From Clostridiales bacterium (GTDB lineage: Bacteria > Bacillota > Clostridia > Saccharofermentanales > Saccharofermentanaceae), in the NCBI GenBank assembly GCA_017545245.1, contig JAFWPB010000026.1:1-64000 (forward strand): DNA of 64,000 bases, given 5' to 3'. The position numbers and the translations under genes are program-made. The notes below the pieces were generated by a model that was given only the letters and a program-made list of their open reading frames with translations, ran no database searches and was not told where the DNA came from. Below, one piece after another: positions 42,265-50,097 of the stretch (the stretch's first letter is position 1; each line of letters opens with the position of its first letter).

Positions 42265-43260
42265 TCATGTCCTTAATCGATATGTCCAGTAACTTCCTTT
42301 CCTCTCTTTTACTATCTTGCTTTCAGATGTCCACTTCCGGAGCAAACGACTCGCCGTTGCAGTAGAGATCCCAAGCAGATTCTGAAGATCCGCATTTCGC
42401 ATTCTTGTGTGCTTTTTCAGCCACTTCTCGACAATTGTCCAGCGGTCTTCTGATCCTGTTTTTATTTGGATCTTGCGTGCCTTTTCAGAAGCAGCAATCG
42501 TTTCAAGGATTGCGGTTTTGATTGCGCTGAGCATAAATGTTATGAACGGAGTGGAATCCGCTTGCTGATTCGAATCATTTATGGCTTCATAGTACTTCGC
42601 CTGCCGGTCATGAATGATCGACTCGACCGGAAGCCAGGCAAACACGCTCTGCCACCTGGAAAGTAAAAGCGTGTGCCAGAGCCGTCCGACTCGACCATTA
42701 CCATCTGCAAACGGATGGATCACTTCAAATTCGTAGTGAAACACACAGCTCTTGATCAGCATAGGAAGATCACTGTTCTTCACCCAGCTCAAGAGCTTTT
42801 CAACCATATCCGGAATATATTGTGGAAGCGTACCGAAATGAATGATTTGTCCTTTTGAATCCACTACTCCGACATTCCCACTTTGAAATTGTGCGGCTTC
42901 ATCAACAAGACCGCGTACCATGATTCCATGTGATTTTATAAGATCGTCAGCATCAAAAGGATCCAATTCCTCAAGATGCTCGTAAATCTCATAGGCATTC
43001 TTTACTTCAGCGATATCTTTTGGCGGAGCAAGAACTCTCTTCCCGTCAAGAACGTCCGTTACCTGAGCAAGGCTAAGCGTATTCTGTTCAATGGCAAGTG
43101 AAGAATAAATCGATCGGATCCGGTTCGTTCTTCTCAATACCGGACTTGTCGAGAGCGTGGACAAGGAATTGATCCGTCCGATCAATTCCCCTATTTCGAA
43201 CGTGAGCGAAAGAATCTCCGACGTTATTGTAAAAGGCGGCTGATAGGGCGTCATAGCCAT
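42265..43260 (-). CDS. Fic family protein with C-terminal winged helix
   Basis: About 331 residues starting at ATG 43260, 5 bases after CAGGAGAG; an ATG 18 bp upstream is an alternative. A Fic_N-like region precedes the Fic core motif HPFADGNGRVGRLWH (about 193-207), which transfers AMP from ATP to a protein. A typical inhibitory helix (S/T)xxxE(G/N) near the N-terminus may be SLAIEQN (about 56-62), placing it in class II. The C-terminus has a DNA-binding winged helix (NADLQNLLGISTATASRLLR). A perfect 12-11-12 palindrome lies 26 bp upstream, so self-regulation is likely. Confidence 0.88.
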   Translation of the reverse strand: MAMTPYQPPFTITSEILSLTFEIGELIGRINSLSTLSTSPVLRRTNRIRSIYSSLAIEQNTLSLAQVTDVLDGKRVLAPPKDIAEVKNAYEIYEHLEELDPFDADDLIKSHGIMVRGLVDEAAQFQSGNVGVVDSKGQIIHFGTLPQYIPDMVEKLLSWVKNSDLPMLIKSCVFHYEFEVIHPFADGNGRVGRLWHTLLLSRWQSVFAWLPVESIIHDRQAKYYEAINDSNQQADSTPFITFMLSAIKTAILETIAASEKARKIQIKTGSEDRWTIVEKWLKKHTRMRNADLQNLLGISTATASRLLRKWTSESKIVKERKGSYWTYRLRT

Positions 43261-43285
43261 TTTTCTCTCCTGATTCATACTATCA

Positions 43286-43320
43286 TCATGCTATCATCAT
43301 TCTGTCACATGATAGCATGA
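43286..43320. promoter_or_regulatory. Operator candidate upstream of fic (12-11-12 inverted repeat)
   Basis: TCATGCTATCAT (43286-43297) and ATGATAGCATGA (43309-43320) are perfect reverse complements; an extra direct copy of CTATCATCAT overlaps the left arm. It fits a dimeric winged-helix protein, possibly Fic itself. Confidence 0.75.
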
Positions 43321-43328
43321 ATTGCAAG

Positions 43329-43805
43329 TCAGGATTCATTCACAAGCTTCCCTGTAATATGCTCCGGTGTCAGTTCTAAACACAGTGCTCTCGGCAGTGC
43401 GTTCTTAATTTCTCGCTCAATATATGACTCATCGTCAGTGAATTTGCGGCAGAGATTCGTTCCGATTTCGATTCGTTTGTTCTCATCCTCGACGATCTTC
43501 ATGCGGCCGAAAACGATCACGCTGCGGATATTCAGTGCCCATTCGTTTTCCTTACGATAGCCTTTATCCATTACACAGTAACTAACTTTATCGCATGCCC
43601 GAATCGCATCAAGTTTATGTCCCTCTTTGGCACAGTGAAAATAGAGTTTTCCATCTTTTTCAGAATACCAATGATCCATCGGCACGCCATACGGATAACC
43701 ATCATCTCCGATGACAGACAGCACACCTCGAGGCTCCGAGCGCAATACCTCTTTACACTCCTCATCCGTGATCTGCTGTTTGAATCGTCTCATCTCTCTA
43801 AACAT
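43329..43805 (-). CDS. Pyridoxamine 5'-phosphate oxidase-like flavoprotein (Nim-type)
   Basis: A 158-residue split-barrel protein. It has RGVLSVIGDDGYPYGVPMDHW (about 26-46) and LYFHCAKEGHKLDAIRA (about 53-69), the FMN/substrate-site pattern of NimA-like proteins, where the HK pair is conserved. These bind FMN or haem and may reduce nitro compounds; the physiological substrate is unknown. GAGGAAAAG precedes the ATG. It lies 27 bp after a methyltransferase gene on the same strand and may be its operon partner. Confidence 0.83.
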   Translation of the reverse strand: MFREMRRFKQQITDEECKEVLRSEPRGVLSVIGDDGYPYGVPMDHWYSEKDGKLYFHCAKEGHKLDAIRACDKVSYCVMDKGYRKENEWALNIRSVIVFGRMKIVEDENKRIEIGTNLCRKFTDDESYIEREIKNALPRALCLELTPEHITGKLVNES

Positions 43806-43832
43806 TTCTTTTCCTCGCTTATCGCTTTGAAT

Positions 43833-44633
43833 TCATCCGTTCTTTCTGGAAATCACGGTTACCCATGCTGGAAGCGCCGCCATAGGGTTCTTTTTCCAAT
43901 CGTTTATTCCCTCAAGCTCTTCAGGGTTCTTCTCCGAAAGTTCGGCATAAGAAAACCAGAAAGAAGCATCTACTGCAGGCAGTTCCGCTAATTCACAGAT
44001 ACTCAATCCAGCTTTGATCTGAGCATTAAGAATGTCCTGCATTCTCCAGTGCAGATCCGGGAGAACGTCGTGATACGACTTCACAATGCTCGGTTCTTTC
44101 CATGCTTCTCCGGAAAAAGGTCTGTTGAATGGATGCATATCGTACATGATAGAGTATCCGCCGGGTTTCAAAACACGTTGCACATTACTATACATTCCTT
44201 CGATATCACTGATCCAGGAAAGGGTTCCATTGGATGTAAACACCATATCGTAAGCCTGATCAGCGATATGGGACAGTTTCATCGTATCGTCGCAAACAAA
44301 CTCGATATCCAATCCAAGCTGTTTTGCAATCTCCGATGCGCTTTCAAGCTGACGTTCGCTGATATCCGCTGAAGTTACTTTTGCACCCATCATAGCAAGT
44401 GCAAATGCCGCGTGATTATCCCCACTCGAAGGAAGAAGAATACGCTTTCCTTGCATATCCGGAAGATATTTACGGATCAATTCATATACCGCGGGATGAA
44501 AAGCTGACTCGGGCTTCTCTTTCAAACGGTTAATTCTCTCATCCGTTCTCAGAGACTTGTACCAATCCGAATCGGATGTCTCATTCCAGAAGTTTTTTAC
44601 TTGATCTATCATTTCGTTATTGTTCAATTTCAT
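43833..44633 (-). CDS. Class I SAM-dependent methyltransferase
   Basis: About 266 residues. The SAM site reads RILLPSSGDNHAAFALAMMG (about 64-83), an SGDNH variant of motif I, followed by VTSADISERQLESA. DMVFTSNGTLSWI is motif IV. Proteins with NNNEMIDQVKNFWNETSDS-type openings and the SSGDNH motif form a clostridial subgroup with unknown acceptor. The ATG at 44633 follows a GTG, and the ribosome site is weak. Its upstream region ends 50 bp before the left end of the island at 44691. Confidence 0.8.
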   Translation of the reverse strand: MKLNNNEMIDQVKNFWNETSDSDWYKSLRTDERINRLKEKPESAFHPAVYELIRKYLPDMQGKRILLPSSGDNHAAFALAMMGAKVTSADISERQLESASEIAKQLGLDIEFVCDDTMKLSHIADQAYDMVFTSNGTLSWISDIEGMYSNVQRVLKPGGYSIMYDMHPFNRPFSGEAWKEPSIVKSYHDVLPDLHWRMQDILNAQIKAGLSICELAELPAVDASFWFSYAELSEKNPEELEGINDWKKNPMAALPAWVTVISRKNG

Positions 44634-44690
44634 CACCCTGACATATAGCGAAACTCATTCAAATGTTTCGCATTCGAATGATGTTATCTT

Positions 44691-44738
44691 ATCACTTTAT
44701 ACCGAAGTCGGATATAGGAGTCAACCAACGGTATACAC
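44691..44738. repeat. Left copy of a 48-bp perfect direct repeat (attL candidate)
   Basis: These 48 bases are identical to 47886-47933; the bases on either side differ. The right copy is the last 48 coding bases but a few of the reductase gene at 47882-48565. On the minus strand this left copy would continue that reading frame one codon further (Lys-Val-Ile-Arg-stop), as expected for the original chromosomal 3' end displaced by an insertion. Confidence 0.85.
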
Positions 44739-44941
44739 CTACCTACAAAAGGATTGAACAAATCGCTTTTCTATTTTTGCGAGAATAGCAGTCTGAGAGT
44801 TGTTGTCTGTCTGGCTTGCAGGTAATTCTCAAGACAATTCACTTTCATTCTAATATGAACACCCCAATACGGCGCATCTTATAATTTCGTTTATATAAGC
44901 ATTATAATACCACCAAACACACTAATTTTTTACGGATGGTA

Positions 44942-44970
44942 TTGACATAGACACTTAACGTTTTTATAAT
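44942..44970 (+). promoter_or_regulatory. Consensus promoter of the island operon
   Basis: TTGACA (44942-44947), exactly 17 bp, TATAAT (44965-44970): a perfect sigma-A consensus, 33 bp before the xre start. Confidence 0.9.
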
Positions 44971-45002
44971 TTCATTAAGATCATCATTTAGGAGGAATGA
45001 AA

Positions 45003-45338
45003 ATGTCTATATTTGCTGAGAGGATAGCTTTACTAATGGAGAAACATAATCTAAATCAAAGCCAGCTAGCAAAAAAAGCTAACATAACAGAAGCGGCAAT
45101 GTCAAATTATGTAAAAGGTGTTAGAACTCCTAACTCTGATGTTTTACTGCGCATCGCCAAAATCCTGGATACTTCTACAGACTATCTTCTAGGTAAAGCA
45201 AACGCTGATCCAAGTAACGAGGATCTTTACTACATTCAAAGGAACCTCGACAAGCTTGATCCTGAGCAACTAAAAAAAGCTGAGAACATCCTAAAAAGCG
45301 TCTTTGATGATATCTGGGACGATGACGAGGAGGATTAA
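45003..45338 (+). CDS. Xre-family helix-turn-helix repressor
   Basis: A 111-residue regulator starting at ATG 45003, 7 bases after GGAGG. The HTH_3 domain fills the first 65 residues: FAERIALLMEKHNLNQSQLA, then KKANITEAAMSNYVKGVRTP and DVLLRIAKILDTSTDYLLG. The C-terminal tail is helical and acidic. As in phages and ICEBs1-like elements it precedes an ImmA-type protease that would inactivate it on DNA damage. It probably represses the consensus promoter just upstream. The stop lies 2 bp before the GTG of the next gene. Confidence 0.9.
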   Translation: MSIFAERIALLMEKHNLNQSQLAKKANITEAAMSNYVKGVRTPNSDVLLRIAKILDTSTDYLLGKANADPSNEDLYYIQRNLDKLDPEQLKKAENILKSVFDDIWDDDEED

Positions 45339-45339
45339 A

Positions 45340-45999
45340 GTGAAACCGGATTTTAAGTTGGCTTACACTAAAGCAAATATATTACTTGTTACAACCGAAG
45401 CCATTAATTCTTTTCCTTTCTCTTCCAAAGAACTTATAAAGGAAAGAACAGACATACGTTGTAGATCGTATAGAAAGGCCAAAGAGTATTGTGTTGACAT
45501 GCGAGATTTTGGAAGCGAATCAGCTGCTCTAATGGGATACCATGGCAAAATGATTATTTTCTATGATGATGCTAAACCAGTCACACACATTAACTTTTCC
45601 ATTCTACACGAACTAGGACATAGTGATATGGAACATAAGAAATGTGATGAACACAATGAGCTTTATGACAAGCAAGAGGTTGAAGCCAATGCATATGCGG
45701 CTCAAATACTTATGCCGGAGCAGTTATTACGATATCTGCAACATCGAGGCATTAGGATATCTGTACCGTTTCTTGTAGAAAACTTTGGCGTTTCGGAACC
45801 CGCTGCTCAGAAAAGAATAAAAACGATTTCAAACACTGTCGAGGAATGGCGTTCCAGAGCCGAAAAGGAATATGATGACATAATATTAGAAAAGTATCTT
45901 CCCTTAATAAATCATCTTTGTCCTTGTAATCAGTTTGATTATGAGGAAGAGTTCAATATGCAACGCGAACGCGACCGTTGGAACTCACGCCGCTGGTGA
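45340..45999 (+). CDS. ImmA/IrrE family metalloendopeptidase
   Basis: About 219 residues beginning at GTG 45340, 6 bases after GAGGAGG; the longer frame would overlap xre. The zinc motif ILHELGHSDM (HELGH, about 88-92) and the downstream EVEANAYAAQILMPE with the third ligand Glu match ImmA/IrrE proteases. Such proteases cleave the neighbouring Xre repressor to induce the element. A Cys pair (HLCPCNQ) and a charged Arg-rich tail end the chain. Here the induced genes would be the DUF4417-toxin-like operon downstream. Confidence 0.9.
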   Translation: MKPDFKLAYTKANILLVTTEAINSFPFSSKELIKERTDIRCRSYRKAKEYCVDMRDFGSESAALMGYHGKMIIFYDDAKPVTHINFSILHELGHSDMEHKKCDEHNELYDKQEVEANAYAAQILMPEQLLRYLQHRGIRISVPFLVENFGVSEPAAQKRIKTISNTVEEWRSRAEKEYDDIILEKYLPLINHLCPCNQFDYEEEFNMQRERDRWNSRRW

Positions 46000-46214
46000 A
46001 GAAAGGAGTGGTGCGTATGTCTGTAATAAGAATACAAAAGAAAAAACACCCATAAACCAGAACAGCTTATTAGGTGTATTTCCTTGGGATGCAAGCATCC
46101 TAAATGTGCAAAGTTATTATGCCACACCCCAAGGGAAAAATCAATTACGAGAAGGAATCAGCATGATTTCTATTACTTTAAAACGCTATTTTTCCAACAA
46201 GGAGGGCATAATTT

Positions 46215-46886
46215 ATGTCGAAAGAAAATGGTATCCGTAAAGGATGCAAAGACGTCTTTAATGCATTTTTAGTATCTTTGGCAAATTTTGCCGGATTTTT
46301 TGAATTCCCTGTAATTTACCCTTGTTACGATATACCAAACAGGCTAATACCGTTTTCAAAGTGCATATCAGCAAATAATTACGACTACTGGGTACATTTC
46401 TACGAGGATGATTACTTGTTTGAGCGTTTGTGGAGAAATCCCAAGAGATATCTTTTGATTCTCCAACGCTACAACGGGGTCATACTTCCCGATTGGAGTC
46501 TATACAGAGACATGCCGTTGATAATGCAACTATGGAATATTTACCGAAGTAGAGCAATTGGTGCGTGGCTCCACGCGAATGGTGTTAAGGTTATTCCAAA
46601 TCTTCGTTACGGGGATAAAAGGACATTCCGGTTCTGTACAGATGGTCTCTCCAAACGCTCGACCATAGCAGTTGGCACACATGGTACTCTTAAGAATCTT
46701 CAGGATCGAGACATCTTTGTCAAAGGTTTGGAGGTAGTCATCAAGAGACTTCAGCCTATTGCAATCATAGTCTACGGATCTTGTCCTGATTCGATATTTC
46801 AAAAATACAGAGATATGGGAATCAAGATTATTCACTTCGAAAGTGAGTTCAAAAAAGCAAGAAACTCCTCTAAGGAGGTGATATAA
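46215..46886 (+). CDS. DUF4417 domain protein
   Basis: A 223-residue protein that I recognise as DUF4417 by YDYWVHFYEDDYLFERLW (about 56-73), DWSLYRDMPLIMQLWNIYRS and VIPNLRYGDKRTFRFC followed by GTHGTLKN. The family is common on phages, plasmids and ICEs; its function is unknown, though RNA- or replication-related roles have been guessed. AAGGAGG precedes the ATG. Its stop overlaps the next start as TAATG. About 215 bp separate it from the protease gene; that gap holds a palindrome GGATGC-AA-GCATCC inside CCTTGGG/CCCAAGG arms but no convincing gene. Confidence 0.83.
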   Translation: MSKENGIRKGCKDVFNAFLVSLANFAGFFEFPVIYPCYDIPNRLIPFSKCISANNYDYWVHFYEDDYLFERLWRNPKRYLLILQRYNGVILPDWSLYRDMPLIMQLWNIYRSRAIGAWLHANGVKVIPNLRYGDKRTFRFCTDGLSKRSTIAVGTHGTLKNLQDRDIFVKGLEVVIKRLQPIAIIVYGSCPDSIFQKYRDMGIKIIHFESEFKKARNSSKEVI

Positions 46887-47380
46887 TGGGAGCTGGATAT
46901 CATGGTGGGTTCGGAAACACTTACGGGAAAAAACTAAGCGAAAACAAAGAATCTACTACAAACAATTCTGACAGGGTAAATTACCTTTCAAGAAATGAAT
47001 TATTGCGCAAACTTAAAGGGATTACTACTGAATCAACTATTGTCGCTGATAAAATTGGCAGTAAAATGATTAGCCTTAACATACTTGGCGATGATTTGTT
47101 TGATTTTTATGTAACTCCGGATCGTAAGGTCGTTGGAAGGCACGAGAATGGCAAGATTTATATTCGTAGAAGCTCAGCAGATTTAGTAAGCTCTGTTCTT
47201 CATGAAGGTATTCACGCCATGGACTATTTCAATGGGATTAAGTATGATCCAATCAAGAGTGAATTAAAATCTTACAGAGCCGAGCATTTTTTCCAAAAGT
47301 CGAGCGGAAGAAAAGCTGAGTTTAAATCGGATGAAGAGATAATTGTTCATGTATACAAAAATTACGGGAGGAAAAAATAA
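46886..47380 (+). CDS. Small MGAGYHGGFG protein with HExxH motif; toxin candidate
   Basis: A 164-residue soluble protein with a perfect AAGGAGGTGAT ribosome site. The N-terminal MGAGYHGGFGNTYG motif is, as I recall, a shared leader of small clostridial proteins with differing C-termini next to DUF4417 genes. The C-terminal half has SSVLHEGIHAMDYFNG (about 108-123), an HExxH zinc-metallopeptidase signature preceded by a predicted strand (KIYIRRSS). Leader plus variable catalytic C-terminus is the layout of polymorphic toxins. It has no signal peptide. Alternatives: a phage protease or a harmless structural protein. The toxin idea is inference. Confidence 0.6.
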   Translation: MGAGYHGGFGNTYGKKLSENKESTTNNSDRVNYLSRNELLRKLKGITTESTIVADKIGSKMISLNILGDDLFDFYVTPDRKVVGRHENGKIYIRRSSADLVSSVLHEGIHAMDYFNGIKYDPIKSELKSYRAEHFFQKSSGRKAEFKSDEEIIVHVYKNYGRKK

Positions 47381-47769
47381 TGAAAGATCTTGTAGAGATG
47401 TATAACGATTATAGAACAGAAAATAATAAAGCGATTGAGGAAGCGTTTAGTCTCATCAATAAATATAATATTGAAGAATTCAACGCATCAGTGATAGCTT
47501 TATTAGATTGGGTACGGTTGGAGAACAAACGCGATGCGTGGATTGCTTCCGGAAGAAGTGTTAAGCATAAAAATCTGATAATTCATAACTATAACTGGTG
47601 CCAGACACTTCGAAAAATTGTAACTGAAGAGCCTGCTTTTACACGATATTTCAAAATAATCGGAGATGAAGTATCATTCTCTAATTCACTAACAGAATCA
47701 GAACGATTAGCATTCTGCCGCAAAGTAGCTGAAGAATTAGTTGTTGTCAGACAAGACCTATTCAAGTAA
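47380..47769 (+). CDS. Small protein paired with the HExxH protein; immunity candidate
   Basis: A 129-residue soluble, mostly helical protein. Its ATG shares a base with the stop of the HEGIH gene (TAATG), with GGGAGG upstream, so equal or coupled synthesis is expected. I recognise no domain; there are motifs like DWVRLENKRDAWIASGRS and HNYNWCQTLRKIV. Position directly behind a toxin-like gene, small size and lack of known catalytic motifs suit an immunity protein, but this is inference. A good terminator follows. Confidence 0.6.
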   Translation: MKDLVEMYNDYRTENNKAIEEAFSLINKYNIEEFNASVIALLDWVRLENKRDAWIASGRSVKHKNLIIHNYNWCQTLRKIVTEEPAFTRYFKIIGDEVSFSNSLTESERLAFCRKVAEELVVVRQDLFK

Positions 47770-47822
47770 ACACGAATTTCTCTAACTATAATTCAAAAAG
47801 ATCTACTGTTCTGTTAAACTTC

Positions 47823-47857
47823 AAAAAGGTCTGCAGGAAACTGAAGGCCTTTTTTCG
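47823..47857 (+). terminator. Terminator of the island operon
   Basis: AAAAAGGTCTGCAG pairs (with wobbles) with CTGAAGGCCTTTTTT around GAAA and ends in a T run, close to the right end of the island. Confidence 0.8.
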
Positions 47858-47881
47858 TTTTAACCGTTCTTCTTTCCAACA

Positions 47882-48565
47882 TCAAATCACTTTATACCGA
47901 AGTCGGATATAGGAGTCAACCAACGGTATACACTCGATCAATTGAAGTGCGCCGAGCTGATCCAGGCCGCATCCGTTCCGAAGCGATTCTCCATCGATCA
48001 AAGTAGCTGTATCCTTTCCTCCAACAAGCACTGGGGCAACGACGATGTCAACATAATCGAAGAGTTTTTCACGAAGGAACATTCCGTTCAGCGTGCCACC
48101 AGACTGGATCGTGATACGCTCACAACCGAAGTCCTTTCTCAGCATCGTAAGCATCTCAGAAAGCGATAATTCTTTCTGCATGATGATATGTAGATTATCC
48201 GCCTCCACTCCGAATGCAGGATGTTCGGGATTCGTCGTCACGAGCACGAATTCTTTTGATAACGCACAGAAATACTGCACGCCTTGTTTAGTAAGATGAT
48301 GATTATCCAGGATCACAAATGACACCGGGCTCTTCTTCGGAGACGGCTTTTCATTTACGCCCATCTTCGCCTGGACACGTCCTGTATTAAACGACCACAG
48401 ATCCGTCGTCTGCTCGATCTCATAGTACTGGTGCAGGCCTTCCCTGACGCCCTTGATCTTGGAAAGATCCTTATCCACATCCATGTCATCCGTAACACCG
48501 GTACTGATCTTACCGTCTACAGACATCAGCATATATAGTGTAGTGACTGGTCTATTATTATTCAT
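47882..48565 (-). CDS. Dihydrofolate reductase / RibD C-terminal family reductase
   Basis: A 227-residue NADPH reductase of the RibD C-terminal fold. It opens with PVTTLYMLMSVDGKIST, has VSFVILDNHHL (strand), LRKDFGCERITIQSGGTLNG (nucleotide site, about 143-162) and VAPVLVGGKDTATLIDG. Its real substrate is unknown; such proteins reduce pterins or pyrimidines. AGGAGGTGG precedes the ATG. The last 48 coding bases before the final codons coincide with the right island repeat, so the stop codon now in use is supplied by the inserted DNA; the protein stays essentially intact. Confidence 0.83.
   Translation of the reverse strand: MNNNRPVTTLYMLMSVDGKISTGVTDDMDVDKDLSKIKGVREGLHQYYEIEQTTDLWSFNTGRVQAKMGVNEKPSPKKSPVSFVILDNHHLTKQGVQYFCALSKEFVLVTTNPEHPAFGVEADNLHIIMQKELSLSEMLTMLRKDFGCERITIQSGGTLNGMFLREKLFDYVDIVVAPVLVGGKDTATLIDGESLRNGCGLDQLGALQLIECIPLVDSYIRLRYKVI
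47886..47933. repeat. Right copy of the 48-bp direct repeat (attR candidate)
   Basis: Identical over 48 bp to 44691-44738. It lies within the 3' end of the reductase gene. Confidence 0.85.
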
Positions 48566-48669
48566 ACACTTCCACCTCCTATATGCAGTCTATCAAACCG
48601 AAATATGCAAAACATTTCATTTCTTGCGGGATTATGTCAGTTGCATTTTTCTCTATGTGACTCCTTCTT

Positions 48670-49992
48670 CTACTCCTCAAGATACTTGTACAGATTCCAC
48701 TCAAGATACAGAGGAATACTGTAAGCGACTGTTGATTCGCAATTGTTTTTGGCTATGTTTTTTGCCGAAAGTTTCAGTCCCTTTTTCGGCTCATATAACT
48801 TACAAAACTGTTTGAAGCTCTTCGCCTGTGTATTATCAGCAGATTTCACCTCAACCGGAACCATTTTCTCTTTATGCTCGATAAGAAAGTCCACTTCTGC
48901 TGAGTTTCCCGAACGCCAAAAATACGCTTCATATCCGATAGATATGAGTTCATTCAAAGCATAGTTTTCGACAAATGCGCCTTTATATCGATCGTAGAGA
49001 ATATTTTCTTCCATAATCGACTTAGGAGAAAGCCTCGATTTTGCACGCAGAAGCCCAACGTCAGACATATACACCTTAAAGTATGTCTTGTCAGCGAATC
49101 CGGACAAGGGAGTTTCTGGTTTTTCAACCAGTTCTGTCTTAATTACCAATCCCGCATCACACAACCATTGCAGAGCATCTTCCAGGTCAGCAGAGCGTTT
49201 TCCTTGTTTCACATGAGAGAATACGAATTTGTTGTTATCTTTAGCCAGCTGTACCGGCACCGAATCCCATACCAATCGGATTTTCGGCACTTCACTCACC
49301 GGCGCATGTTTTGAAAAATCATCTGCGTAGTCACTCAGTATTTCGTTTTGAACCTCTTCCACCTCATCAAAATCATGTGTATCGATCCAGGTCTTGACTG
49401 CCTCCGGCATTCCGCCGACAGCATAGTACTCCTTCAATAGTTTTTTCATCGGAACAGAATACAATTCAGGAATCGGCCTATCGAATGGCCAATCTTGTAG
49501 AGCTTCAATCAGATCAGTTCTGCCACTGGCAATAACGAATTCTTTGAAACTCATGGGATACAGTTTCAATCTGTTGACCTTTCCTACGGGGAAAGATATT
49601 TGCTGTTTTTTCAGTGCAACTCCAAGTAATGATCCAGCACAAATAATATGCAAGTCTCTCATGTTCTCACAGAAGTATTTCAACGCTGTAATCGCTCGTG
49701 GGCATTCCTGTATCTCATCAAAAAAAACAAGTGTCTTTCCAGGATTGATTTGAATATTTAAATGTCTTTCCAATTCAGTGATAATTCTTTTTACATCGAA
49801 ATCATAGTCGAAAATGGCGGAGAGTTTCTCTTCCGACTCAAAATTCACTTTAACATACCCTTCAAAATACAGTTCTGCGAACTTATCAACAATGTAAGTT
49901 TTCCCGCATTGTCTAACACCTGTGATGAGCAAAGGCTTCCTTCGAGACTTGTTTTTCCACTGTTCCAAATCATTCAAGATATCCCGATACAT
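48670..49992 (-). CDS. AAA_14 / DUF4143 ATP-binding protein
   Basis: About 440 residues from ATG 49992 with GGAGGG upstream. The AAA_14 domain shows Walker A LLITGVRQCGKTYIVDKF (about 24-41), Walker B TLVFFDEIQECPRAI (about 90-104), and IICAGSLLGVALKK (sensor). The C-terminal DUF4143 domain has VDFLIEHKEKMVPVEVKSAD, which resembles a PD-(D/E)XK nuclease core (D-x-E-x-K). These are common, poorly understood accessory ATPases in anaerobes. A pair of 17-bp repeats surrounds its promoter. Single gene. Confidence 0.88.
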   Translation of the reverse strand: MYRDILNDLEQWKNKSRRKPLLITGVRQCGKTYIVDKFAELYFEGYVKVNFESEEKLSAIFDYDFDVKRIITELERHLNIQINPGKTLVFFDEIQECPRAITALKYFCENMRDLHIICAGSLLGVALKKQQISFPVGKVNRLKLYPMSFKEFVIASGRTDLIEALQDWPFDRPIPELYSVPMKKLLKEYYAVGGMPEAVKTWIDTHDFDEVEEVQNEILSDYADDFSKHAPVSEVPKIRLVWDSVPVQLAKDNNKFVFSHVKQGKRSADLEDALQWLCDAGLVIKTELVEKPETPLSGFADKTYFKVYMSDVGLLRAKSRLSPKSIMEENILYDRYKGAFVENYALNELISIGYEAYFWRSGNSAEVDFLIEHKEKMVPVEVKSADNTQAKSFKQFCKLYEPKKGLKLSAKNIAKNNCESTVAYSIPLYLEWNLYKYLEE

Positions 49993-50011
49993 GTTCTCCC
50001 TCCTGCAAAAC

Positions 50012-50060
50012 TCGTGCCACTTTTGCAACAATTATACTAAAAGTCGTGCCACTTTTGCAA
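50012..50060 (-). promoter_or_regulatory. Promoter of the AAA_14 gene flanked by 17-bp direct repeats
   Basis: Minus strand: TTGCAA (50055-50060), 18-bp spacer, TATAAT (50031-50036). TCGTGCCACTTTTGCAA is repeated exactly at 50012-50028 and 50044-50060, 32 bp apart. One copy covers the -35 box and spacer and the other the start of transcription. Confidence 0.75.
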
Positions 50061-50097
50061 TCTCTCGAGAATCGAATATAGGAAAAATGCCTGTCTT

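Larger units (their letters stand above)
44739..47933. mobile_element. 3.2-kb integrase-less island at the 3' end of a reductase gene
   Basis: A stretch of about 3,195 bp bounded by 48-bp direct repeats, visibly richer in A+T than its surroundings. It encodes, all on the plus strand, an Xre repressor, an ImmA/IrrE-type metalloprotease, a DUF4417 protein, a small HEGIH protein and a small partner. The Xre-ImmA pair and DUF4417 are typical of prophages and ICEs. No tyrosine or serine recombinase, excisionase or transposase is seen, so it is either a decayed element, or one mobilised in trans. The first 200 bp (44739-44941) contain nothing I recognise. Confidence 0.75.

Noticed and set aside
45935-46240. 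Frames of 60-100 codons between the ImmA gene and DUF4417, one with a CKHPKCAKLLCH pattern
   Set aside because: They overlap each other, start without a ribosome site, and one runs into DUF4417. The Cys/His pattern is suggestive of a zinc site but unsupported.
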